Source: Roseomonas sp.
Lineage (GTDB): Bacteria; Pseudomonadota; Alphaproteobacteria; Acetobacterales; Acetobacteraceae
Reading direction: 5' to 3'
DNA length: 64,000 bases
Assembly: GCA_020249465.1 (NCBI GenBank)
Contig: JADCFP010000034.1
Location: 1 to 64,000 of the forward strand
Shown: positions 18,818 through 27,710 of the stretch, one piece after another
Layout: the number at the start of each line of letters is the position of its first letter
Numbering within the stretch: the first letter of the stretch is position 1
Made by a program: the position numbers and the translations under genes
Notes under the pieces: generated by a model
The model's input: the letters and a program-made list of their open reading frames with translations, nothing else
What the model was told of the DNA's origin: nothing
Database searches by the model: none

Positions 18818-19723
18818 ATGTCTCACAAAAATGTGTGCGCTATCAGTAGACGTGAAACAGAACCTGCGCTGGTATTCCTTCATATACCCAAGACAGGCGG
18901 AACTACCCTACATCATCATTTTTCTGCCCATTTCACGCCAGACGAAACATGCCCCGAGCGCTATTCAAACCTTCAAGCCTATAGCTCGGAAGATCTGGGG
19001 CAATGGCGATTCTTTTCCGGCCATTTCAATACGGATGCCATCAAGCTTATTCCAAGGCCGCTATTTGTCGTGACCGTATTGCGCGATCCAATTGAGCGCT
19101 TGATATCACATTACCATTTCTGGAAACGCCATAAATTGGATTATATTGAACAGACAGGCCACATTGCGATGCAAATTACCAAGGCTGGGACCCTGCGCGA
19201 TTTCCTGAGCACTGATAACCCACAAATCTTTCCAACGGCTACTAATTGGATGACCTCACAATTGGCGGGAGCAGTCTTGGCTACGCCAGATGGCTACGCC
19301 TTGCTGCAGGATGGCGAACAGGTCGGGTGGCTGTCGGAAGCGCAAGTTTTCAGCCGTGCTCTCCGGAACCTTCTGTCTTTCGATGTCATTGGTGACATCT
19401 CTCAACTCGCGGATATTTATGGAAGAGTCGCTCAGAAATTTGGGATGGCACCTCTAACCGAAGTCGCCCGCCTGAACACAAAGGATGACGAGCACGAATT
19501 GTTTGACCCCTACGTCCCGGAAGAGATTACGCCGGAAATCCAGTCGCTACTTGAAGAAAAGACCCGCCTTGATCGGATGCTTTACCAGCTTGCTAGTGGT
19601 CATTCGCAGTCAACTTTGCTGGGAGGCATCCATAGTAAAGATGATGAGGTGGATTTCATCCCTCTGGTACATGAACCATCTAAGCAATCCTTGGCAGCTT
19701 GGTTTGCTTCTTTTGGATACTAA
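18818..19723 (+). CDS. Sulfotransferase family protein
   Basis: LVFLHIPKTGGTTLHHHFSAHF (PAPS 5'-PSB loop); VVTVLRDPIERLISHYHFWK (3'-PB-like motif). Visibly lower GC than the flanks. Confidence 0.85.
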   Translation: MSHKNVCAISRRETEPALVFLHIPKTGGTTLHHHFSAHFTPDETCPERYSNLQAYSSEDLGQWRFFSGHFNTDAIKLIPRPLFVVTVLRDPIERLISHYHFWKRHKLDYIEQTGHIAMQITKAGTLRDFLSTDNPQIFPTATNWMTSQLAGAVLATPDGYALLQDGEQVGWLSEAQVFSRALRNLLSFDVIGDISQLADIYGRVAQKFGMAPLTEVARLNTKDDEHELFDPYVPEEITPEIQSLLEEKTRLDRMLYQLASGHSQSTLLGGIHSKDDEVDFIPLVHEPSKQSLAAWFASFGY

Positions 19724-19735
19724 GGAAACTTTTTT

Positions 19736-19838
19736 TGAGCAGATCGCGTTCAGATAGCAAATCTGAACGCGTGAAGATGCTCGAAAAACAAAGATGTAGA
19801 GTATGTTGCGTGAACCAATGCGAACGCAACATGCTCCA
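19736..19838 (+). repeat. Composite B+C repeat element, copy B2
   Basis: tgagcagatcgcgttcagatagcaaatctgaacgcgtgaagatgctcgaaaaacaaagatgtagagtatgttgcgtgaaccaatgcgaacgcaacatgctcca. Confidence 0.88.
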
Positions 19839-19869
19839 AGCCATGTGCAACTACGTGAGGGCATTGAAT

Positions 19870-19984
19870 GTCGCCCTACGGTAATCACCTGACATAGGCC
19901 ACCGGCGGAACCGGGCGCGCAGACTCTTACGGTCCGCGCCCTGTTCCGCCGGTGGCCTGTGTCAGGTGATTACCGTAGGGGGAC
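19870..19984. repeat. 115-nt near-perfect palindrome (50-nt arms, 15-nt loop)
   Basis: Arms 19870-19919 and 19935-19984 pair at 47 of 50 positions by direct reading (gtcgccctacggtaatcacctgacataggccaccggcggaaccgggcgcg ... cgcgccctgttccgccggtggcctgtgtcaggtgattaccgtagggggac). Confidence 0.92.
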
Positions 19985-20039
19985 AAATATATGACCAAAG
20001 GGCACCGCCGCCGTATATCCCAGCACCGCAATCGGGCTG

Positions 20040-20144
20040 CCTGATTTTTCCTGCAATGCCGCCATCATTGCCGTCATGCGAAAGCTCATCATCCTCGCCA
20101 ACCCGCTACTCAAAAAAAACGCAGAAAATGGCAAAAACAGGTGA
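20040..20144 (+). pseudogene. C-terminal remnant of an IS110-family-like transposase
   Basis: Frame ending at TGA 20144 reads ...AAIIAVMRKLIILANPLLKKNAENGKNR*, resembling the C-terminal end of IS110-type transposases (..VALTAVMRKLI.LANALL..); upstream part absent. Confidence 0.55.
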
Positions 20145-20274
20145 CGTGGCCATCACGGATGCTCAAGTGAAGTGCATAAAGGGCGGTTGAAGGCTAGGTT
20201 CAGGCGTAAGCAAGGTTGAAATCAGACTTGCAAGAAAAAACGGCGGCACTCACAGGTGGCTTTTTAGGGGGCTA

Positions 20275-21225
20275 TCAGATCCTTCCCCTTGGCACCCTGA
20301 AGGGCAGCATCAACGCCTGCACCGCCAGATTATCAAACCGGTTCAAGGCCAGGCTTTCATGCACCGCAATGGCATTCTGCCCCAAAAGCCGCGTGCGAAT
20401 TTCGGATCGCGTATAAAACGGCGCATCCACCAAGGCGCGCACCAGCTCTGCCTTGCCATCCTCAGACCGAGTTGGACGCGCGACACGCCACAGCCCAGGC
20501 GGCATCATGGCGGGTGCTGGGATCGGCATATCGGCGACTTCGCCGGCGCGGTTCACCTGCAGCGCGAGTGACTGCGCCGATCCATCGCGGCGCGATGCAT
20601 TATACAAAATCGCGGTGGCTTCAGGCATGGGCGCGCGGCACCAATCCCAGAACAGGAAATCCTCTTCCAGAGGTGCGATACCCGTATTGGTGTCAAAATA
20701 CGAAAAGCCAGACCAACGCAGCGCGGGATTGTCGAAAGCAACCTCCACGCGCGAACGCGGCGCAATCGGCTGCCAATGATGGCGCCCCGCGCCATCCAAT
20801 CGAAACGCCCGATGCGACAGCGCCTCAGGATAAAGTGTTACGCGCCCACGCAAGCGGCCAGGAACAGGCGCGGTGACTTCAGCAAGATCAACCACCAATT
20901 TGCTGCCATCCCAGCACATCGCACTTGGGCCGATTTGCAGAAAATCAGCACCCCGCCGGAGCGCACCACGCGGGCGATCCGTCATCGCCCAACGCGCCGG
21001 CTTGCCGTAAAGCGCCACATGCATGCAGCAATGGTTCAGCGGATCGCCACCACCGCCACGCCGCGCAAAAGCATACCAGGGGGAAAATACCGTGCCCAGA
21101 AAGGCGATAATGGTAATGCCATGCGCACCATCATCGGAAAGCGCATCCAGATACCACCAGCGATAACCACGCGTCGCCACGGGCAGGGTGAAATCCAAGC
21201 CCGTCGCGCTAAAATCATCCGTCAT
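20275..21225 (-). CDS. crtC: Carotenoid 1,2-hydratase (CrtC, hydroxyneurosporene synthase)
   Basis: YRWWYLDALSDDGAHGITIIAFLGTVFSPWYAFARRGGGGDPLNHCCMHVALYG...GFSYFDTNTGIAPLEEDFLFWDWCRA. Confidence 0.92.
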   Translation of the reverse strand: MTDDFSATGLDFTLPVATRGYRWWYLDALSDDGAHGITIIAFLGTVFSPWYAFARRGGGGDPLNHCCMHVALYGKPARWAMTDRPRGALRRGADFLQIGPSAMCWDGSKLVVDLAEVTAPVPGRLRGRVTLYPEALSHRAFRLDGAGRHHWQPIAPRSRVEVAFDNPALRWSGFSYFDTNTGIAPLEEDFLFWDWCRAPMPEATAILYNASRRDGSAQSLALQVNRAGEVADMPIPAPAMMPPGLWRVARPTRSEDGKAELVRALVDAPFYTRSEIRTRLLGQNAIAVHESLALNRFDNLAVQALMLPFRVPRGRI

Positions 21226-21313
21226 TCAGAAAGCCGCCTTGTCACGCGGCCATTTCCGCCCGCATCGCGTTGCGGGTCAAGCCGGGCGGTGCGCACCGCC
21301 CGGCGGGCCGGCC

Positions 21314-22234
21314 TCAGGCCTTGCCCTTATAGACTTCAATCATCTGGCCGAGCAGCTTCAGCGCCTCATCCTTCGGGCGCTGGAAGGCGTTGCGGCCGAC
21401 GATCGAGCCATTGCCACCACCGGCATGAATGGCGCGCGCTTCCGCGAGCAGCGCATCCGTGCCCTTCGCCTCACCGCCCGAGAACACAACAAGACGACGA
21501 CCATTAAAGCAGGCCTGCACCACATGGCTGATGCGCTTCGCGAGGTCGCTGCCATCAATCTTGCGCTCGATATAAACCTTCTTCGCGGCATCCAGGCTCA
21601 GCACATCCGTGGGCGGCTTCACCTTGATGATATGCGCCCCCATCAGCGCGGCCATATGGGCGGCATAGGCGCAAATGTCGAAGGCGGTTTCGCCGTTCTT
21701 GTCCAGCATCGGCCCGCGCGGATAGGACCAGACCACCACGGCAAGCCCAGCTGCCTTGGCCTCTTCCGCCAATTCGCGGAGTTCTTCCATCATCTCAAAC
21801 TGGTATTCGGATGAAGGATAGATGGTGAAGCCAATGGCCGAACACCCAAGGCGGAGCGCATCGGCCACGCTTGCCGTCACGGCCTGATCCTTGGTGGTGG
21901 AAAGGCTATTGGATGAATTGACCTTCAGGATGGTCGGGATGGAACCCGCGAAAGTGGCGGCGCCGGCTTCAATCATGCCAAGCGGCGCGGCATAGGCATT
22001 CAGCCCCGCGTCAATCGCCAATTCGAAATGGTAATGCGGATCGTAAGCTGCGGGGTTGGGCGCGAAGGACCGCGCCGGGCCATGTTCAAAGCCCTGGTCC
22101 ACCGGCAGGATCACCATGCGCCCCGTACCGCCCAGCTTCCCTTCCATCAGGATGCGGGCGAGATTCGCCTTGGTGCCGGGTGTATCGCTTTCATACCAGG
22201 AGAGGATTTCCTTCACGCGGCGCGTCAGCTTCAT
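21314..22234 (-). CDS. Class I fructose-bisphosphate aldolase (DhnA/FbaB type)
   Basis: MVILPVDQGFEHGPARSFAPNPAAYDPHYHFELAIDAGLNAYAAPLGMIEAG...IIKVKPPTDVLS...VVFSGGEAKGTDALLAEARAIHAGGGNGSIVGRNAFQRP. Confidence 0.93.
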   Translation of the reverse strand: MKLTRRVKEILSWYESDTPGTKANLARILMEGKLGGTGRMVILPVDQGFEHGPARSFAPNPAAYDPHYHFELAIDAGLNAYAAPLGMIEAGAATFAGSIPTILKVNSSNSLSTTKDQAVTASVADALRLGCSAIGFTIYPSSEYQFEMMEELRELAEEAKAAGLAVVVWSYPRGPMLDKNGETAFDICAYAAHMAALMGAHIIKVKPPTDVLSLDAAKKVYIERKIDGSDLAKRISHVVQACFNGRRLVVFSGGEAKGTDALLAEARAIHAGGGNGSIVGRNAFQRPKDEALKLLGQMIEVYKGKA

Positions 22235-22306
22235 CTTGGGTTCCTTTTCATTGCTCGAAGGGCGGGCGTCGCACTAGCGCAGCCGGCATTGCCTGTCACG
22301 GGGGCG

Positions 22307-22756
22307 TTATCTCGGCTGATCCTGTGGCGGCACTGTGGCGAAAAGCGCGGCAATGCGCCTTTCATCACCCCGCCGGCGCGGATCGAGCGTGCCGAGATCG
22401 AGCGCCGCCGGCCTGGTGCCCAAAACCTCGGCCCCCGCTTCGGCGGCGGCGCCCAGCACGCTTGCGGCGGCAGGATGCGCCAGATCGAATACCAGCAGCT
22501 TGAACCCGGCCCGCAAGGCAGCCAGCGCGGCCCCGGGGGCGGCGGCACAATCCAGCACTGCCTGAATTGTCGCGTCGGGAAAGGCGGCGGCGGCCTGGTC
22601 CAGCACGGATTTGAACCAGCCAGGCCCGGCATTCAGCGCTGCCCCCGGCGCCGAGACCAGCAGCACGGGTCGCCCGGCCGCGACACGCAGCGCCCATTCG
22701 GCCTGCCCGCGCCCATGCACCACCACCGCCGGCAGCTTCAGAAACGCCTTTACCAT
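22307..22756 (-). CDS. Hypothetical protein
   Basis: ORF MVKAFLKLPAVVVHGRGQAEWALRVAAGRPVLLVSAPGAALNAGPGWFKSVLDQA...; divergent from the 22839 gene; no recognised domain. Confidence 0.6.
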   Translation of the reverse strand: MVKAFLKLPAVVVHGRGQAEWALRVAAGRPVLLVSAPGAALNAGPGWFKSVLDQAAAAFPDATIQAVLDCAAAPGAALAALRAGFKLLVFDLAHPAAASVLGAAAEAGAEVLGTRPAALDLGTLDPRRRGDERRIAALFATVPPQDQPR

Positions 22757-22838
22757 TGACCCAGAGGCCTTTGCATGCCAAGCATTTCACTAATCCCTTA
22801 GCCGCAAGAACCTTTGGCGCCAAGGCATTTGGAAAAGC

Positions 22839-23045
22839 ATGAGCGAGCAGCAAGCTGACACAATGGGTGCGGCGATGGTCCGGCTGGAAGCAGCGCTGGA
22901 ACGTCTAAGTCGCGCCGTGGAAGCCCGCCGCGCTGCCACTCCGCCCATTGAAGGCGATATGGTGCCCAAGGCGGCCGTCGCGGCCCTCGCCACTCGGCTG
23001 GATGCCACCATCGCAAAGCTGCGCAGTCTTGAGGATCCGGGCTGA
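22839..23045 (+). CDS. Small hypothetical coiled-coil protein upstream of zapA
   Basis: VRLEAALERLSRAVEARRAA...ALATRLDATIAKLRSLEDPG; TGATG overlap with zapA. Confidence 0.75.
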   Translation: MSEQQADTMGAAMVRLEAALERLSRAVEARRAATPPIEGDMVPKAAVAALATRLDATIAKLRSLEDPG

Positions 23046-23380
23046 TGGCTCAGGTCACGGTCCGTGTCGGCGGCTATGCCCATCCGGTGGCCTGCCAGGA
23101 TGGCCAGGAAAAGCACCTGACCAATATGGCCGCCGAGGTGGATCAGCGCATCTCCGCGCTCAAGGCCATGGGCATCCAGTTTGGCGAAACCCGCATGCTG
23201 CTGCTGGCTGCCTTGCAATTGGCCGATGAGGCCATGGACCTGAAGGCGGAAAATGATGCGCTGAAAGCCGGTGGCGCCGTTGCCGCCGAAGCCCCTGCGC
23301 CCGATCCGGCCGTGGCGGATGGCCTGGTGCGGCTAGCGGAAAAGCTTGAGGCCATTGCCGCGCGGCTTGAGGAAGCCTAA
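23045..23380 (+). CDS. zapA: Cell division protein ZapA
   Basis: VTVRVGGYAHPVACQDGQEKHLTNMAAEVDQRISALK...ETRMLLLAALQLADE; conserved position before 5-FCL. Confidence 0.9.
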   Translation: MAQVTVRVGGYAHPVACQDGQEKHLTNMAAEVDQRISALKAMGIQFGETRMLLLAALQLADEAMDLKAENDALKAGGAVAAEAPAPDPAVADGLVRLAEKLEAIAARLEEA

Positions 23381-23385
23381 CTAAC

Positions 23386-23550
23386 GCTTGCGGGGCTGCC
23401 AGGTGCGCCAGGCAATTCATCCCCGGGGCCAATGCACATCCTCCGGGAGCTGGCTCTGTCCGGGCCGTGGTTCGGGTATCTGGTGCCCACCTGCTGACGC
23501 AGGCCTTGGGAGGATGATAGGCCAGCGGCCATGGTGGCTCCGCACCCTTT
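23386..23550 (+). ncRNA. ssrS: 6S RNA candidate (ends approximate)
   Basis: zapA–5-FCL intergenic region, the usual alphaproteobacterial 6S RNA site; GC-rich, foldable sequence (ggggctgccaggtgcgcc...ggtgcccacctgctgacgcaggccttgggaggatgataggccagc). Structure not computed. Confidence 0.65.
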
Positions 23551-23569
23551 TTGCCAGCAGGAACCCCGC

Positions 23570-24166
23570 GTGACCGAGGCCAAAGCCGCCGCCCCATCGG
23601 ATGCCGCCCTGCGGGATGCCAAGGCTGCGGCGCGCAAGCTGGCGCGCGGCAGACGGGCGGCGCTGATCAACGCCGATGCGCCCATGCGCCTGGCCGAGGC
23701 CCTATTGGCCCACCACACCCCAGCACCGGGTGCCATCATCGCCGGCTATTGGCCAATGGGCGAGGAGATGGATCCGCGCCCCCTGATGCTGGCCTTGGCC
23801 GCAGGCGGGCATGTGCTGGCCTTGCCAGTGACACCACCGCGCGGCCAGCCGCTTTCCTTTCGCGCCTGGGCGCCCGGCGCGGCTTTGCGTGCAGGGCCCA
23901 TGGGTACCTCAGAACCGGGTGCTGGCGATGAATTGCGCCCCGATATCCTGCTGGTGCCGCTATTGGCCTTTGACCGGGCAGGGCGACGCCTTGGCTATGG
24001 CGGGGGGTATTATGACCGGACGCTCGCCGCGCTGCCGGGTGCAAAAGCCATCGGCATCGCCTATGCGGGGCAGGAAATGTCCGAAGTGCCGGCAGGGCCG
24101 CAGGATTTTCGCCTGCCCCTGATCGCCACCGAAGCCGGCGTCATTGTTTGTGGAGACCCCGTGTGA
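23570..24166 (+). CDS. 5-formyltetrahydrofolate cyclo-ligase
   Basis: GTG start; IIAGYWPMGEEMDPRPLMLALAAGGHVLALPV...DILLVPLLAFDRAGRRLGYGGGYYDRTLA. Confidence 0.93.
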   Translation: MTEAKAAAPSDAALRDAKAAARKLARGRRAALINADAPMRLAEALLAHHTPAPGAIIAGYWPMGEEMDPRPLMLALAAGGHVLALPVTPPRGQPLSFRAWAPGAALRAGPMGTSEPGAGDELRPDILLVPLLAFDRAGRRLGYGGGYYDRTLAALPGAKAIGIAYAGQEMSEVPAGPQDFRLPLIATEAGVIVCGDPV

Positions 24167-24981
24167 GGCTGCTTTTCCTTGGCGATATTGTCGGCCGCGC
24201 CGGGCGTGATGCCGTGATCGCAACCTTGCCGGGCTTGCGCGAAAAACTCCGGCTCGATCTTGTGGTGGTGAATGCGGAAAACGCCTCGCACGGGTTTGGC
24301 CTGGCGCCGGAGATGGCGCGCGCCTTGTTCGTCGCGGGCGCTGATGTGCTGACGCTTGGCAATCATGCCTGGGATCGCAAGGAAATCATTCCCTATATTG
24401 AAACCGAACCTCGCCTGATCCGCCCGCTGAATTACCCGCCGGGTACGCCGGGGAAGGGCGCGGTGGTGGCGGTGCTGGCCGATGGCCGACGCGCCTTGGT
24501 GTTGCAGGCCATGGGGCGCTTGTTCATTGAACCTCTGGATGATCCCTTCCGCGCCATTCAAGCGGAATTGGCGCAGCACACCCTTGGGCACCAAGGCACG
24601 GTGCAGGCCATCATCATTGATTTCCACGCGGAAGCATCGTCCGAAAAACAGGCCATGGGCCATAGTTTCGATGGCCGTGTCAGCCTGGTGATTGGGACGC
24701 ATACCCATGTGCCGACTGCCGATCACCGCATCCTGCCCGGTGGCACGGCGTTCCAAACCGATGCCGGCATGTGCGGCGATTATGATAGCGTGATCGGCAT
24801 GCAAAAGGCCGGCGCTTCCATCCGCTTCTGGCGCAAGGTGCCGGCGGAACGCCTCGCACCCGCTGAAAATGAAGCGACGATCTCTGGGCTGTTTGTCGAA
24901 ACGGATGACGCGACTGGGCTGGCGCGGCGGGTGGCACCCTTGCGCATTGGTGGCGGGTTGGAACCAATCCTGCCCGGCTGA
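24163..24981 (+). CDS. YmdB family metallophosphoesterase
   Basis: VRLLFLGDIVGRAGRDAV...VVNAENASHGFGL...DVLTLGNHAWDRKEI...FHAEASSEKQAMGHSFDGRVSLVIGTHTHVPTAD. Confidence 0.93.
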   Translation: MRLLFLGDIVGRAGRDAVIATLPGLREKLRLDLVVVNAENASHGFGLAPEMARALFVAGADVLTLGNHAWDRKEIIPYIETEPRLIRPLNYPPGTPGKGAVVAVLADGRRALVLQAMGRLFIEPLDDPFRAIQAELAQHTLGHQGTVQAIIIDFHAEASSEKQAMGHSFDGRVSLVIGTHTHVPTADHRILPGGTAFQTDAGMCGDYDSVIGMQKAGASIRFWRKVPAERLAPAENEATISGLFVETDDATGLARRVAPLRIGGGLEPILPG

Positions 24982-25046
24982 TCGCCACTTTCATTCACGG
25001 CGTTTCTTGTCCTAACCTTATGTTCCTCAGGTCAGGAACATGCCGC

Positions 25047-26363
25047 ATGCCCAAGCAATTTCACCTCGGTTGGTTCTTGCATGGTTCTTCAGTGCAGGCC
25101 TGGGGCGAACCCTGGACCGGCGCCATTGGGCGCGATTGGCGCGTGCCGGAATTGTTTTGCGACATGGCACGCGCGCTGGAACGCGCCTGCTTCGATTATC
25201 TGTTGATTGAAGACAGCAGCTATATCGGCGAAAGCTTCGGCGGCTCGCGCGAGATATATCTGCGCAATGGTCTTTCCGTACCGCGCCAGGACCCGAGTGT
25301 GATCGCAACCCTGATGGCAGCGGCGACCAGCCGGATCGGCATTGTGCCGACCTTATCAACCTTCGCCTATCCGCCCTATTTGCTGGCGCGCCTGGTCGCC
25401 AGCCTGGATCAGGTTTCCAATGGCCGCATTGGCTGGAACATGGTCACCGGCAGCAGCGATTTTGCCGCGATGAATTACGGCCTGCCCGGCATGCCGGAAC
25501 ATGATCTGCGCTATGACATGGCCGATGAATATATGGCGGCAGTAAATGCGCTTTGGGATAGTTGGGAACCCGGCGCGATTCTGGCCGATACGGATAGCGG
25601 CGTTTTGGTGGATCACACCAAGGTCCATGCGGTGAATTTCGAAGGCAAATGGTTCAAGACTCGCGGGCCGCTCAATTCCGGGCCATGCGTCCAAGGGCGC
25701 CCGGTGATTGCCCAGGCCGGCGGCAGCGCGCGTGGCCGGCGCTTTGCCGCGCAGCATGCCGATACAATCGTCGCGAGTGTGAAGGGCGTCGCTGGCATGC
25801 GCGCCTATCGCGATGATGTGCGCGCCCATGCCATTGCCGCCGGGCGCAATCCCGATGACATCAAGGTGCTGTTCACCGTGGCGCCGGAGCTTGGCGATAC
25901 CATGGAAGAAGCCATGCTGAGGCATCGTCAGCGCCTGGCGCGGGCTGAGGCACAGGTGCCTAATCTTCTCGCGCATTTCGGCAAGATCACCAATATTGAT
26001 TTCGGTCAGTACGATCTGGATACCCCGGTGGATCAGCTTGATCTTTGGACCAATGGGCATCAGCAATTGCTGGATGAATTCCGCCGCTTCGCCGGCAAGC
26101 GCAGCCTGCGCCAGGCCATGTTCGCCTATCGCGGCAATCCGGGTTCCATTGAATTGATCGGCACACCCGATGCCGTGGCGTCACAGATGGCTGAGGCGAT
26201 GGAAGAAGCCGGCGGTGATGGGTTCTTGCTGTCGCTCGGCAATGTTAGCCGCCGCGCGATTGCCGAGGTTGCCGATGGGCTGGTGCCGGCGCTGCAGGCG
26301 CGCGGGTTGGTGCGGCGGGCTTATGAATTCACCCATTTCCGGGATAATTTGCGCGCCTTCTGA
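25047..26363 (+). CDS. LLM class flavin-dependent oxidoreductase (NtaA/SnaA/DszA-like monooxygenase)
   Basis: FHLGWFLHGSSVQAWGEPWTG...LARLVASLDQVSNGRIGWNMVTGSSDFAAMNYG...GRPVIAQAGGSARGRRFAAQHAD. Confidence 0.93.
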   Translation: MPKQFHLGWFLHGSSVQAWGEPWTGAIGRDWRVPELFCDMARALERACFDYLLIEDSSYIGESFGGSREIYLRNGLSVPRQDPSVIATLMAAATSRIGIVPTLSTFAYPPYLLARLVASLDQVSNGRIGWNMVTGSSDFAAMNYGLPGMPEHDLRYDMADEYMAAVNALWDSWEPGAILADTDSGVLVDHTKVHAVNFEGKWFKTRGPLNSGPCVQGRPVIAQAGGSARGRRFAAQHADTIVASVKGVAGMRAYRDDVRAHAIAAGRNPDDIKVLFTVAPELGDTMEEAMLRHRQRLARAEAQVPNLLAHFGKITNIDFGQYDLDTPVDQLDLWTNGHQQLLDEFRRFAGKRSLRQAMFAYRGNPGSIELIGTPDAVASQMAEAMEEAGGDGFLLSLGNVSRRAIAEVADGLVPALQARGLVRRAYEFTHFRDNLRAF

Positions 26364-26486
26364 TTGAAGCGGCGCACCCTTGGGCTGCACGGCGGTTGCC
26401 GGGCGCCCCGCGCGCGCTTGGCGTGCCCACCGGCAGGGGATATAAACCGCGCCGGTTTCCCACACACACAAATGAAAGTTACGGCA

Positions 26487-27209
26487 ATGGCCGGCCATTC
26501 CCACGCGAAAAACGTCATGCACCGCAAGGCTGCCCAGGGTGCGAAAAAGGCGCAGGCCTTCGGCAAGCTCATTCGCGAAATCACTGTCTCGGCCAAGATT
26601 GGCCTGCCCGATCCAGTGGCCAATCCGCGGCTGCGCGCTGCCGTGAAGGCTGCGCTGACCGCGAATATGACGCGCGATACGATTGACCGCGCCATCAAGC
26701 GCGCCGTCACCGCTGGGCAGGGCGAGGATTACGAGGAAGTGCGCTATGAAGGCTATGGTCCGCATGGCATCGCTATCATTGCCGAAGCGCTGACCGATAA
26801 CCGTAACCGCACCGGTGGCGATTTGCGGTCCATGTTCGCCAAGAATGGCGGTGCGCTGGGCGAGACAAACTCGGTCGCTTTCCAATTCGAAAGGAAGGGC
26901 GTGCTACGCTACAAGCCCGAAATCGCCTCAGCCGATGCAATGCTGGAAGCCGCGATTGAAGCCGGCGCCGAGGATGTGGAAAGCACCGAAGACGGGCATG
27001 AGGTTTCGACCAGCGTGGAAGACTTCGCCGCGGTGCGTGACGCCTTGGAAGCGCGTTTCGGCACGGCGGAAGCGGCCAGGCTTGAATGGTGGTCCACCAA
27101 TGACATCAAGCTGGATGAGGAACGCGCCAAGGATGTGGTGAAGCTGCTCGATCTTCTGGATGATCACGACGACATCCAGAATATCTACGCGAATCTTGAG
27201 GTGGAATAG
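26487..27209 (+). CDS. YebC/PmpR family protein
   Basis: [73 protein letters not shown]. Confidence 0.97.
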   Translation: MAGHSHAKNVMHRKAAQGAKKAQAFGKLIREITVSAKIGLPDPVANPRLRAAVKAALTANMTRDTIDRAIKRAVTAGQGEDYEEVRYEGYGPHGIAIIAEALTDNRNRTGGDLRSMFAKNGGALGETNSVAFQFERKGVLRYKPEIASADAMLEAAIEAGAEDVESTEDGHEVSTSVEDFAAVRDALEARFGTAEAARLEWWSTNDIKLDEERAKDVVKLLDLLDDHDDIQNIYANLEVE

Positions 27210-27220
27210 GCGCCATCAGC

Positions 27221-27649
27221 ATGGTGGAAACCCGGCTGCGCAATAGCTTCGCCAAGCAAGGGCTGATGCGGCTGTTTGGCGCGGAGATGACCCGTATTGC
27301 GCCCGGTGAGGTTGAAATCTCACTTACGCCAAAGCAGGAGCTTTCACAGCAACATGGTTTTGTCCATGGCGGCGCCTTGACTGCCATTGCCGATAGCGCG
27401 GCGGGTTATGCTGCGCTCAGCCTCATGCCCGCCAATCGCGGTGTGCTGACGACGGAAATGAAAATCAATTTCCTCGCACCCGCTGCGGGGGATCACATCA
27501 TCGCGCGCGGCAAGGTGCTGAAGGCCGGGCGCACGCTTAGTCTGGTGCAGACTGAAATCTTTGCGGTGAACGCCGATCAGGAAAGGCTGATTGCCTTCCT
27601 GACCGCGACCTTCATGACCATCGAAAACCGCGATGGGATTGAAGACTAA
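27221..27649 (+). CDS. PaaI family (hotdog) thioesterase
   Basis: QHGFVHGGALTAIADSAAGYAALSLMPANRGVLTTEMKINFLAPA. Confidence 0.93.
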   Translation: MVETRLRNSFAKQGLMRLFGAEMTRIAPGEVEISLTPKQELSQQHGFVHGGALTAIADSAAGYAALSLMPANRGVLTTEMKINFLAPAAGDHIIARGKVLKAGRTLSLVQTEIFAVNADQERLIAFLTATFMTIENRDGIED

Positions 27650-27666
27650 CTACGCTTTGTTTGATC

Positions 27667-27710
27667 GCATTTTCCGAGTCGCCAAGTGATTCCACTTGGC
27701 TTGAAAATGC
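27667..27710 (-). repeat. Module A hairpin, copy A4 (inverted orientation)
   Basis: gcattttccgagtcgccaagtgattccacttggcttgaaaatgc, the reverse complement of the A consensus; 44 nt. Confidence 0.85.

Noticed and set aside
19610-19888. 92-aa minus-strand and 61-aa plus-strand ORFs downstream of the sulfotransferase
   Set aside because: They run through repeat B2 and the palindrome arm; explained by repeat sequence.
20150-20190. AITDAQVKCIKGG as an integrase N-terminus
   Set aside because: Only a few residues resemble phage-type integrase starts, and the frame ends immediately; too little to support.
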